From NCBI GenBank assembly GCA_900546575.1, contig URDM01000117.1, positions 1-5,258 on the forward strand: a DNA stretch of 5,258 nucleotides, read 5' to 3'. This document shows, piece by piece, positions 1 to 5,258 of this stretch. A program made the translations under genes and the position numbers. This DNA comes from an uncultured Prevotella sp. Lineage in GTDB: Bacteria > Bacteroidota > Bacteroidia > Bacteroidales > Bacteroidaceae. Positions within the stretch are counted from its first letter, which is position 1. Each line of letters begins with the position of its first letter. A model generated the notes under the pieces. It was not told where the DNA came from. It did not search any database and saw only the letters and a list, made by a program, of their open reading frames with translations.

Positions 1-76
1 TTCTACTTTTTCTATAAAACGGAAAATGAACCATATTAGTACTGATATATATAAATAATTTAGATCACTTACTTAT

Positions 77-84
77 TAAATTTG
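77..84 (+). promoter_or_regulatory. Candidate Bacteroidetes -7 element for the lipoprotein gene
   Basis: TAAATTTG matches the Bacteroidetes sigma-ABfr -7 consensus TAnnTTTG and lies 28 nt before the ATG at 113. I could not find a TTTG box 19-21 nt further upstream, so only half of the promoter is visible. The surrounding DNA is very AT-rich and chance matches are likely. Confidence 0.4.
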
Positions 85-112
85 TGGCATATCAAACAAA
101 TAACGACAAATC

Positions 113-802
113 ATGAACATAATAACAAAGACATTTGTATTGGGCTTGATTGTTTGTGGACTTTGCTCATGCAATTATGGCAAAGAAGACTTACAGATTA
201 CTTATTTCAAGCAATATAATGAAATAACTGATAATATAGACAGCGACAATCCTCTGAGAAAGTACAATGGACTGATTGCCTATGATACTGTCAGGTTTTC
301 AGACGATTCGTATGCCGTTCATCGCTTGCAGTATTCGCCACAAAACAGCCTTACAGAATTCATTGACAACAAAGGACAAACCATTGCAACCATATCAAGA
401 GCATCGGAATGTTATGCCCAGACGTTGGTGTATGACTATGACGAAACGGGCAAACTGCGACATCTGATAAACTTCAAGAAAGAAATATTTGACGGATTGG
501 AACCGGACACCACATATCTGGAAAGAGGCATTAACCGTTATCTCGCCTTTCGCAGAATGATAGACAACCTGGACTATGAACATCCCGACACTGCCAATTA
601 CTTTCAAACTAATATTGAACATGACAAGGACGGCAATGCCATAAAGACACATATCGTAAATAGCAACAAAAGCATTGTAGCACCAAAGGGGTACAAGCTG
701 TCGGTTTCGGTAAAACCTTGCAAAAGCTTTTGGGAAAGTGACATAAACGGTGGCTTCTACATCTTCCATGTCACTATGAAGCCGAAGGACAAACATCAAT
801 AA
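113..802 (+). CDS. Putative lipoprotein of unknown function
   Basis: The gene encodes 229 residues that I do not recognise as a named family. The N-terminus is a type II signal peptide: Lys6, a hydrophobic run from about residues 8-17, then the lipobox L17-C18-S19-C20, so Cys20 should be lipidated and become residue +1 of the mature protein. The residues after it (N-Y-G-K-E-D) place K-E-D at +5 to +7. This vaguely resembles the acidic lipoprotein export signal of Bacteroidetes surface lipoproteins, so surface exposure is possible but unproven. The rest is hydrophilic with no membrane segment. Two short stretches, near residues 108-115 (YDYDETGK) and 169-175 (HDKDGNA), resemble the tyrosine/aspartate beta-turn pattern of YD-type repeat proteins, but there are too few for a repeat domain. 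The ATG at 113 is chosen because it gives a complete signal peptide. The gene is visibly more AT-rich than pepT and nadB, and is convergent with pepT. Confidence 0.75.
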   Translation: MNIITKTFVLGLIVCGLCSCNYGKEDLQITYFKQYNEITDNIDSDNPLRKYNGLIAYDTVRFSDDSYAVHRLQYSPQNSLTEFIDNKGQTIATISRASECYAQTLVYDYDETGKLRHLINFKKEIFDGLEPDTTYLERGINRYLAFRRMIDNLDYEHPDTANYFQTNIEHDKDGNAIKTHIVNSNKSIVAPKGYKLSVSVKPCKSFWESDINGGFYIFHVTMKPKDKHQ

Positions 803-852
803 ACAACCAAAATGCAACTTTTGTACTACACCAACCGAAGTTGAGCACATAG

Positions 853-870
853 CCAAGGGCATTGCCTTGG
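853..870. repeat. Small inverted repeat (ccaagg/ccttgg)
   Basis: The arms CCAAGG (853-858) and CCTTGG (865-870) are perfect complements around a 6-nt spacer. The structure lies between the lipoprotein stop and the larger hairpin at 895-947. It could be a component of the same structured intergenic element. On its own it is short, and no T-run follows it. Confidence 0.45.
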
Positions 871-894
871 GTGTACGGATAGGTAAAAGCAAAA

Positions 895-947
895 CGCCCT
901 GTAATGGCAAAAGCATTGACAATTTGAGCTTTTACCATTACAGGGCG
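895..947. terminator. Long convergent-gene hairpin, probable (bidirectional) terminator
   Basis: The left arm is 895-914 (starts CGCCCTGTAATGG) and the right arm 928-947 (ends CCATTACAGGGCG). The two 20-nt arms are complementary except for one C/A mismatch, with a 13-nt loop (915-927). The hairpin sits between the convergent lipoprotein gene and pepT. Read on the minus strand, the stem is followed by CGTTTTGCTTTTACC, a T-rich tail suited to ending pepT transcripts. On the plus strand only a weak run (GATTTTGG) follows. The stem is longer than a usual intrinsic terminator, so a repeat element or structured RNA is an alternative. The rest of 803-1011 holds no convincing gene. Confidence 0.6.
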
Positions 948-1011
948 CATTGATTTTGGTGGCTTATTTCTTGTGCTGCGATGGCCGGAAACCACCGCTA
1001 CTATATAAGGT

Positions 1012-2235
1012 TTAGTCGTTGTAGTGGGCTGTCAGCTCACAAATCTTGATTATAACCTGCATTGCCTTCTCCATAACCTGGATGCTCACAAACTCGTGAG
1101 GACCGTGGAAGTTGCAGCCACCAGCGAAGATATTTGGACAAGGCAGACCCTTGAACGAAAGCTGTGCACCGTCTGTGCCGCCACGGATGGGCTGCACTTT
1201 AGGAGCGACACCACTCTCCTGCATTGCCTTGAGCACGATGTCGATGACGTGCATGTTGGGGTCAATCTTCTCCTTCATGTTGTAGTACTGGTCCTTAAGC
1301 TCAACGGTGACAGTACCCTCACCCCACTTCTCGTTCATCTTCTTGACGCAATCCTCGATGAAGTCCTTGCGATCCTCAAAGCGGTTGCGGTCGTGGTCGC
1401 GTATGATATACGAGAGTGTGGCCTTCTCGCAGCATGAGTTGATGCCGAGCAGATGATAGAATCCCTCATAGCCCTCAGTCTGCTCAGGAGTCTCGGCAGC
1501 CGGAATCATCTCGGCAAACTCTACAGCCAGGCGTGAAGCGTTGACCATCTTGCCCTTAGCATAACCGGTATGCACGCTGACACCCTTGATGTATACCTTG
1601 GCACCGGCAGCGTTGAAGTTCTCATACTCCAATTCACCGAGGTCGCCACCGTCGATAGTGTAAGCCCACTGGCATCCGAACTTAGCCACGTCGAAGTGGT
1701 GTGCGCCCATACCAATCTCCTCATCGGGATTGAAAGCCACGCGGATGTCGCCGTGTTCAATCTCGTCGTGGTCGCGCAACCAGCACACAGCCTGCACAAT
1801 CTCGGCAATACCAGCCTTGTCGTCGGCACCAAGCAGAGTGGTACCATCGGTAACGATGATGTCCTCGCCCACGTGAGCCTTAAGCTCAGGGAACTTAGCC
1901 GGGCTCGACACGATGCCCTCAGAGAGCACGATGTCGCCGCCGTCGTAGTTCTTGACGATGCGCGGATGAATATTGGCACCGCTGCAGTCGGGCGATGTAT
2001 CATAGTGAGAGATGAATCCGATAGTGGGGATGTTCTTCTTGGTGTTGGCCTTAAGCGTGGCGTAGATGTAGCCTTGCTCGTCCATCTCAACATCGCTCAG
2101 ACCCTCGCGCTCAAGTTCCTCCTTAAGGTATTTGGCGAATATCAATTGCTTGGAAGTACTCGGAACGGTATCCGACTCTTCGCTCGACTGGGTGTCGAAC
2201 TGGGTGTAGTTCAAAAATCTTTCGGTTATTTCCAT
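1012..2235 (-). CDS. pepT: Peptidase T (tripeptide aminopeptidase)
   Basis: A 407-residue cytosolic M20 zinc peptidase that removes the N-terminal residue from tripeptides, serving peptide scavenging. The length matches the enterobacterial enzyme (about 408). The expected metal-site residues are visible: H77 and D79 in SHYDT, D139 in GADDK, the E172-E173 pair in NPDEEIG (E172 the likely general base, E173 a ligand), D195 in TIDGG, and a C-terminal His in HGPHEF (H380 the likely ligand). The lid/dimerisation domain lies around residues 206-310 and carries GVSVHTG with H222. The near-C-terminal block RGGTDGAQLSFKGLPCPNIF (351-370) is a PepT signature that separates it from other M20 members such as DapE or ArgE. 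The ATG at 2235 fits the family N-terminus and lies about 38 nt downstream of a near-ideal promoter. The gene is divergent from nadB, convergent with the lipoprotein gene, and appears monocistronic. The long plus-strand open frames inside it are antisense shadows. Confidence 0.97.
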   Translation of the reverse strand: MEITERFLNYTQFDTQSSEESDTVPSTSKQLIFAKYLKEELEREGLSDVEMDEQGYIYATLKANTKKNIPTIGFISHYDTSPDCSGANIHPRIVKNYDGGDIVLSEGIVSSPAKFPELKAHVGEDIIVTDGTTLLGADDKAGIAEIVQAVCWLRDHDEIEHGDIRVAFNPDEEIGMGAHHFDVAKFGCQWAYTIDGGDLGELEYENFNAAGAKVYIKGVSVHTGYAKGKMVNASRLAVEFAEMIPAAETPEQTEGYEGFYHLLGINSCCEKATLSYIIRDHDRNRFEDRKDFIEDCVKKMNEKWGEGTVTVELKDQYYNMKEKIDPNMHVIDIVLKAMQESGVAPKVQPIRGGTDGAQLSFKGLPCPNIFAGGCNFHGPHEFVSIQVMEKAMQVIIKICELTAHYND

Positions 2236-2272
2236 TTTTATAGATATGTTTGTAGTATTATTATTATATGAG

Positions 2273-2304
2273 CAAAGTTAGTCCATTTATTCGGGAACGA
2301 CAAA
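2273..2304 (-). promoter_or_regulatory. pepT promoter, Bacteroidetes type (-33 TTTG, -7 TAACTTTG)
   Basis: Read on the minus strand, TTTG (2304-2301) is followed after exactly 20 nt by TAACTTTG (2280-2273). This matches both boxes and the spacing of the Bacteroidetes consensus TTTG-N19-21-TAnnTTTG. The ATG of pepT begins 37 nt after the -7 box, which would give a leader of about 30 nt, AT-rich and without a Shine-Dalgarno sequence. The -33 box is the end of a T9G run (plus-strand A tract 2302-2310), which may act as an upstream A/T element. Confidence 0.75.
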
Positions 2305-2321
2305 AAAAAACACCATTATTA

Positions 2322-2353
2322 TTACAAGTTCTTCAGAATTTTACCTAAATTTG
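2322..2353 (+). promoter_or_regulatory. Candidate nadB promoter, Bacteroidetes type
   Basis: TAAATTTG (2346-2353) is a full match to the TAnnTTTG -7 consensus and lies 25 nt before the nadB ATG. At the expected spacing of 20 nt only TTAC (2322-2325) is found, a poor match to TTTG, so the -33 part is weak. That might indicate lower basal activity or a need for an activator. The leader is A-rich (AGAAAAAAG) with no Shine-Dalgarno sequence, as is usual in this phylum. Confidence 0.55.
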
Positions 2354-2378
2354 CAACGTCTTAGAAAAAAGTTGAAAG

Positions 2379-3968
2379 ATGGTTTTCAAATACGACTTTC
2401 TTATTATCGGAGCCGGTGTAGCCGGCATGAGCTACGCATTGAAGGTAGCCAGAGCACACAAAGGTAAGGTGTGCATCATTTGCAAGACTTCGCTCGACGA
2501 GGCAAACACATCGTTTGCCCAGGGTGGCGTGGCCTCAGTAACTAATCTCGCAGTCGACAATTTCGACAAGCACATAGAGGACACTATGATTGCGGGCGAC
2601 TATATCAGCGACCGCAAGGCCGTAGAACAGGTAGTGCGCAATGCGCCCGAACAGATAAAGGAACTTGTGAATTGGGGTGTCAACTTCGACCGCAAGGAAA
2701 ACGGAGAGTTCGACCTGCATCGCGAGGGCGGACACTCTGAATTCCGCATTCTGCACCACGCCGACGATACGGGTGCCGAAATACAGCGCGGACTGATGGA
2801 GGCTGTGCGCAATTGTCCTGACATCGACATCAAGGAGAACCACTTCGCTGTGGAGATTATCACTCAGCACCACCTCGGAGCTCGCGTGACACGCCGCACA
2901 CCATACATCAACTGCTATGGTGCATACGTGTTGAACCCCGAAACAGAGAAAGTGGACACTTATCTGAGCAAGGTGACGCTGATGTGTACCGGCGGTTGCG
3001 GTGCCGTATATCAGACCACAACCAACCCGGTAATAGCTACTGGTGACGGTGAGGCGATGGTGTATCGTGCCAAGGGAACTGTTAAGGACATGGAGTTTGT
3101 ACAGTTCCACCCTACTGCCCTTTATCATCCGGGCGAGACTCATCCTGCATTCCTCATCACCGAGGCTATGCGCGGTTATGGCGGCATATTGCGTCTGCCT
3201 AACGGCGAGTCGTTCATGGAGAAATACGACAAGCGCCTTTCGCTTGCTCCGCGCGACATCGTGGCTCGTGCCATCGACAAGGAGATGAAGATACACGGCA
3301 TCGACCATGTTTGTCTCGACGTAACGCACAAGAATCCGGAAGAAACAAAGAAGCACTTCCCCAATATCTATATGAAGTGCAAATCTATAGGTATCGACAT
3401 CACTACCGACTATATCCCCGTTCGCCCGGCAGCCCACTATATGTGCGGCGGCATTAAGGTTGACTTGAACGGACAGTCGAGCATTGAGCGACTCTACGCC
3501 ATCGGCGAATGCTCATGCACGGGTCTGCACGGTGGCAACCGCCTTGCCAGCAACTCGCTGATTGAGGCTGTGGTATATGCCGATGCTGCTGCAAAGCACT
3601 CGTTGGAGCATGTCGACGAATACGACTTCAACGATAAGGTGCCCGAATGGAACGACGAGGGTACTATGACCAACGAGGAGAAGGTACTCATCACACAGAG
3701 CGTGAAGGAGGTTGGCGAGATTATGTCAAACTATGTAGGCATAGTACGCTCCGACTTAAGACTGAAACGTGCGTGGGACCGTCTCGACCTGCTGTATGAG
3801 GAGACCGAAGCTCTCTTCAAGCGTGTCAAGGCAAGCCGCGACATCTGCGAGTTGCGCAACATGATCAATGTTGGCTATCTCATCACTCGTCAGGCCATTG
3901 AGCGCAAGGAGTGCCGCGGACTGCACTATACCACCGACTATCCGCTGCACGCTTACGACAAACAATAA
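2379..3968 (+). CDS. nadB: L-aspartate oxidase
   Basis: A 529-residue FAD enzyme that oxidises L-aspartate to iminoaspartate, which quinolinate synthase NadA combines with dihydroxyacetone phosphate in de novo NAD synthesis. The length fits the family (E. coli about 540). Visible features in order: dinucleotide-binding GAGVAGMS (11-18); ANTSFAQGGVASV (42-54), where NadB lacks the His that fumarate reductase uses to attach FAD; E121 in HSEF; GCGAVY (206-211); the capping domain beginning with FHPT (H244) and containing LITEAMRGYGG with T261 and E262; the catalytic Arg R292 in APRDIVARA; H353 in PAAHYMCGG; the FAD-contact block GECSCTGLHGGNRLASNSL (377-394... including R388); and a C-terminal helical region from about 430. 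These match E. coli NadB H244, R290, H351 and R386. No nadA, nadC or fumarate reductase iron-sulfur subunit is nearby. The FMN-binding gene follows after 16 nt with no terminator between. In anaerobes fumarate is the usual electron acceptor for this enzyme. Confidence 0.97.
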   Translation: MVFKYDFLIIGAGVAGMSYALKVARAHKGKVCIICKTSLDEANTSFAQGGVASVTNLAVDNFDKHIEDTMIAGDYISDRKAVEQVVRNAPEQIKELVNWGVNFDRKENGEFDLHREGGHSEFRILHHADDTGAEIQRGLMEAVRNCPDIDIKENHFAVEIITQHHLGARVTRRTPYINCYGAYVLNPETEKVDTYLSKVTLMCTGGCGAVYQTTTNPVIATGDGEAMVYRAKGTVKDMEFVQFHPTALYHPGETHPAFLITEAMRGYGGILRLPNGESFMEKYDKRLSLAPRDIVARAIDKEMKIHGIDHVCLDVTHKNPEETKKHFPNIYMKCKSIGIDITTDYIPVRPAAHYMCGGIKVDLNGQSSIERLYAIGECSCTGLHGGNRLASNSLIEAVVYADAAAKHSLEHVDEYDFNDKVPEWNDEGTMTNEEKVLITQSVKEVGEIMSNYVGIVRSDLRLKRAWDRLDLLYEETEALFKRVKASRDICELRNMINVGYLITRQAIERKECRGLHYTTDYPLHAYDKQ

Positions 3969-3984
3969 GCCCCTAACTTTAATT

Positions 3985-4371
3985 ATGAAGCAGAAAGTTT
4001 TCTCCATTACTATTGCCGCTTTTGCCTTCGCCCTTATGAGCGCCGGTGTAGCCAAGAACGCAATAAAGTATAGCAAAGGTACTGCCATTGTCAATACGTC
4101 GTCAATCGTTAAGGCTCGTGGTTTTCAAGGCAAAACCCCACTGAAGATATACATCAAAGGCAACAAGATAACGAAAATAGAGTCGCTGCCCAACCATGAG
4201 ACACCTTCGGTATATGCAAATGCTGAAGAATTGCTAAAGAAGTTCATTGGCAAAACCGTAAACGAAGCCTCAACAATGAAAGTGGACGGCGTGAGCGGTG
4301 CCACCTATTCATCAAAAGCACTCATTGAGAACGTTAAGGGCGGACTGAAATATTATAAGGAAAATAAATAA
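3985..4371 (+). CDS. Small exported FMN-binding-domain protein
   Basis: A 128-residue protein from the ATG at 3985. The same frame stays open back to 3868, but that extension overlaps nadB and would bury the signal peptide, so 3985 is the better start. Residues 1-23 form a Sec signal peptide (Lys2 and Lys4, a hydrophobic core from about 6-18, likely cleavage after GVA at residue 23). The remainder is one FMN-binding domain (PF04205-like) as in RnfG and NqrC: KIYIKGNKITKIESL (54-68), NHETPSVYA (70-78), and the flavinylation motif DGVSGATYSS (101-110). By family knowledge, T107 is the residue to which ApbE transfers FMN through a phosphoester bond. There is no membrane anchor or lipobox, so the mature protein is probably a soluble extracytoplasmic flavin carrier. 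It lies 16 nt after nadB and is probably co-transcribed with it. Its partner is unknown, and no apbE is in the window. Confidence 0.9.
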   Translation: MKQKVFSITIAAFAFALMSAGVAKNAIKYSKGTAIVNTSSIVKARGFQGKTPLKIYIKGNKITKIESLPNHETPSVYANAEELLKKFIGKTVNEASTMKVDGVSGATYSSKALIENVKGGLKYYKENK

Positions 4372-4395
4372 GCCAACAAATTTTATAAATGCTCA

Positions 4396-4433
4396 AAAGG
4401 CTCCCATAATCCTTGCGGACTATGGGAGCCTTT
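4396..4433 (+). terminator. Rho-independent terminator after the nadB/FMN-binding pair
   Basis: The 13-nt arms AAAGGCTCCCATA (4396-4408) and TATGGGAGCCTTT (4421-4433) are perfectly complementary, and the 12-nt loop can add a short TCC/GGA pairing. The T-rich tail TTTATTATTTT follows on the plus strand. It lies 24 nt after the stop of the FMN-binding gene and is where the nadB transcript should end. The minus-strand side (TTTTGAGC) may also stop transcripts of the convergent rhuM-like gene. Confidence 0.88.
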
Positions 4434-4443
4434 ATTATTTTAG

Positions 4444-4460
4444 TATCTCGCTACGAGATA
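4444..4460. repeat. Perfect 17-nt dyad (7-bp arms, 3-nt loop)
   Basis: TATCTCG (4444-4450) and CGAGATA (4454-4460) are perfect inverted repeats around CTA. The dyad begins just after the tail of the terminator at 4396-4433, in the convergent interval. It could be a second weak terminator for the minus-strand gene (an A/T-rich stretch follows on that side), a protein-binding palindrome, or part of a repeat element. The sequence does not decide. The remaining bases to about 4547 hold nothing I can identify. Confidence 0.5.
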
Positions 4461-4551
4461 TGAGTTTCGACACACCCTTCTCCTATATATTTAAGGTAAT
4501 TCTGAACTGTTACTTATTCTGAGACGCTTGTATCTGTCTCCTAATACGAAT

Positions 4552-4635
4552 ACGTATTCATCTGCCAACGATAACGTATTCATCTGCCAACGATAACGTT
4601 ATCATCGGGTTATGATAACGTATTCATAATCGATA
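4552..4635. repeat. 22-bp tandem repeat, four units, entering the rhuM-like 3' end
   Basis: Two perfect 22-nt units (4552-4573 and 4574-4595, each starting ACGTATTCATCTGCC) are followed by a degenerate 22-nt unit (4596-4617, ACGTTATCATCGGG...) and a shortened 18-nt unit (4618-4635, ACGTATTCATAATCGATA). The units directly abut with no spacers. Units 3 and 4 lie within the last codons of the minus-strand RhuM-family gene, which stops at 4602. The unit length is not a multiple of three, so a change of one copy would shift the reading frame. Confidence 0.85.
4596..4621. repeat. 10-bp-arm inverted repeat inside the tandem array
   Basis: ACGTTATCAT (4596-4605) and ATGATAACGT (4612-4621) are perfect inverted repeats around the 6-nt loop CGGGTT. 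They cover the stop codon of the minus-strand rhuM-like gene. The hairpin is created by the changes that distinguish the third repeat unit from the first two. It is AT-rich, so as a terminator stem it would be modest. Confidence 0.7.
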
Positions 4636-5138
4636 CTTATGGCATAAATCTCCAACACCTTGCGATAGAATACCTTTTCACTGGAGCGGATGTCACGTAT
4701 TCTTGCAAGCAGTTCGTCAAAATAGTTGCCACCTCCAGCTCTCTTCAACAGGTCATCGTTAATGGCGAAGCCTTTTACTATATACTCCTTCAGTACCTTG
4801 GTTGCCCATATACGAAACTGGACGCCACGATAGGAATGTACACGATAACCTACGCTGATTATCATGTCGAGGTTGTAGAAAGCCACTTGATGTTCCTGAA
4901 CTTTTCCCTCGATAGCACCGTGTTTAGTGGTTGTTGCAAAAAATGCAACAACCTCTTTTTCGTCAAGTTCGCCATCCTCCAACACATTCTTTATATGTCG
5001 TGAGATAGTGGACTTATTACGCTGGAATAACTCTGCCATCTGGTCAAGTGATAGCCAGACAGTATCATTCTGCAACTTCACTTCTATCTGTGAATCGCCA
5101 TCAGGAGTTTGATATAATAAAAATTGCCCTTTATCCAT
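4602..5138 (-). CDS. RhuM-family (virulence RhuM) protein, C-terminally truncated
   Basis: The 178 residues match the N-terminal half of the RhuM family (PF13310-like), named after Salmonella rhuM; its biochemical function is not established. Visible features: an N-terminal strand region (IEVKLQNDTVWLS, 18-30), a helix-turn-helix-like segment LSLDQMAELFQRNKSTISRHI (about 29-49), the family block around VAFYNLDMIISVGYRVHS (85-102), VQFRIWATKVLKEYI (106-120), and ARIRDIRSSEKVFYRKVLEIYA (145-166). Family members, from memory, are about 330-345 residues and continue after the equivalent of SIDY with a long helical half. Here the sequence leaves the family pattern after SIDY171 and ends in EYVIITR, encoded by the tandem repeat. 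The missing half is not in the window. The ATG at 5138 agrees with the family start and overlaps the end of the preceding minus-strand gene by 8 nt, suggesting coupling. It may be a non-functional remnant or an N-terminal-domain-only protein. Confidence 0.85.
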   Translation of the reverse strand: MDKGQFLLYQTPDGDSQIEVKLQNDTVWLSLDQMAELFQRNKSTISRHIKNVLEDGELDEKEVVAFFATTTKHGAIEGKVQEHQVAFYNLDMIISVGYRVHSYRGVQFRIWATKVLKEYIVKGFAINDDLLKRAGGGNYFDELLARIRDIRSSEKVFYRKVLEIYAISIDYEYVIITR

Positions 5139-5258
5139 TGTCTTGCTTTTGTTTTTTCCTTGGCTCTTCTATCAAGTCATCAACAATAAACGTATCGCTC
5201 ATCAGATGCAAGCCAAGCTCTTTGACTTGATTTCTGAATACAAATATATAGTTTTTAT
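5131..5258 (-). CDS. 3' end of an unidentified gene entering from beyond the window
   Basis: On the minus strand one frame is open from the window edge to a TAA at 5133-5131, about 41 codons. It reads roughly KNYIFVFRNQVKELG near the edge, then MSDTFIVDDLIEEP, and ends in a charged tail PRKKQKQDNG. The composition is that of a normal soluble protein C-terminus rather than random frame. The TAA lies within the first codons of the rhuM-like gene (ATGGATAA, an 8-nt overlap), the usual arrangement of translationally coupled operon genes. I do not recognise the family. If it is not an extension from upstream, an internal ATG at 5202 would give only 23 residues. RhuM-family genes often lie in type I restriction-modification loci, but nothing in this fragment proves that here. 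Confidence 0.5.
   Translation of the reverse strand, partial: KNYIFVFRNQVKELGLHLMSDTFIVDDLIEEPRKKQKQDNG

Noticed and set aside
1..39. End of an upstream plus-strand gene at the left edge
   Set aside because: Two frames are open from the edge (stops at about 37-39 and 56-58) for only 12-18 codons, so neither can be supported as coding.
395..922. 175-codon minus-strand open frame over the lipoprotein gene and the hairpin
   Set aside because: It runs antisense through a gene with a clear signal peptide and starts within the hairpin region. No promoter or domain supports it.
1570..2271. 233-codon plus-strand open frame antisense to pepT
   Set aside because: pepT is unambiguous on the other strand; the antisense protein shows no family features, and such frames are common opposite codon-biased genes.
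2535..3437. 300-codon minus-strand open frame antisense to nadB
   Set aside because: It is wholly inside nadB, which has every catalytic residue. The translation is rich in Val, His and Cys with no recognisable domain.
3974..3981. TAACTTTA as a separate promoter for the FMN-binding gene
   Set aside because: It mismatches the last consensus base and ends 3 nt before the ATG, too close for a start site. Co-transcription with nadB is simpler.
3868..3984. N-terminal extension of the FMN-binding protein to the ATG at 3868
   Set aside because: The added 39 residues overlap nadB out of frame and precede a complete signal peptide; the start at 3985 fits an exported protein.
4552..4635. Short CRISPR array or plasmid iterons
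   Set aside because: The 22-bp units abut with no spacers, so this is not CRISPR. Iteron-like length is noted, but there is no replication gene, and the array overlaps the end of a coding frame.
5241..5248. Minus-strand TATATTTG (TAnnTTTG) as a rhuM promoter
   Set aside because: It lies inside the open frame of the preceding partial gene, and its -33 box would fall outside the window. The 8-nt gene overlap favours read-through from upstream.

Overview
The window looks like a chromosomal segment from a member of the Bacteroidales (Prevotella/Bacteroides-like). Three things point there. Gene starts lack Shine-Dalgarno sequences and sit in A-rich leaders. Bacteroidetes-type promoter elements occur upstream of genes: TAnnTTTG at -7, and in one case a TTTG -33 box exactly 20 nt away. 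The protein complement (PepT, NadB, a small secreted FMN-binding protein, a RhuM-family protein, a Cys-anchored lipoprotein) is also typical of gut Bacteroidales. The species cannot be fixed from the sequence alone.

Layout: (1) 113-802, plus: an unrecognised, AT-rich lipoprotein gene. (2) 803-1011: a structured, non-coding convergent interval with a 20-bp-arm hairpin and a smaller one, probably a bidirectional terminator and possibly an interspersed repeat. (3) 1012-2235, minus: pepT, tripeptide aminopeptidase, with all metal ligands visible. (4) 2236-2378: divergent control region with a near-ideal Bacteroidetes promoter for pepT and a -7 element for nadB. (5) 2379-3968, plus: nadB, L-aspartate oxidase, followed after 16 nt by (6) 3985-4371, plus: a 128-residue exported FMN-binding-domain protein; a strong intrinsic terminator at 4396-4433 closes this pair. 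(7) 4441-4635: a short perfect dyad, then a 22-bp tandem repeat (two perfect, one degenerate and one shortened unit) that enters the 3' end of (8) 4602-5138, minus: a RhuM-family gene lacking its usual C-terminal half. (9) 5131-5258, minus: the 3' end of another gene that enters from beyond the window and overlaps the rhuM-like start by 8 bp.

Functionally, nadB makes iminoaspartate for quinolinate and NAD synthesis and needs an electron acceptor for its FAD. The gene after it encodes an extracytoplasmic flavin carrier, so the pair may join NAD synthesis to a redox protein, although the two act in different compartments. PepT is a housekeeping peptide-scavenging enzyme. The right end (partial gene, truncated rhuM-like gene, tandem repeats) looks like accessory DNA that has undergone rearrangement. 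No complete new system is visible. The most unusual feature is the tandem repeat sitting exactly at the break point of the RhuM-family gene.
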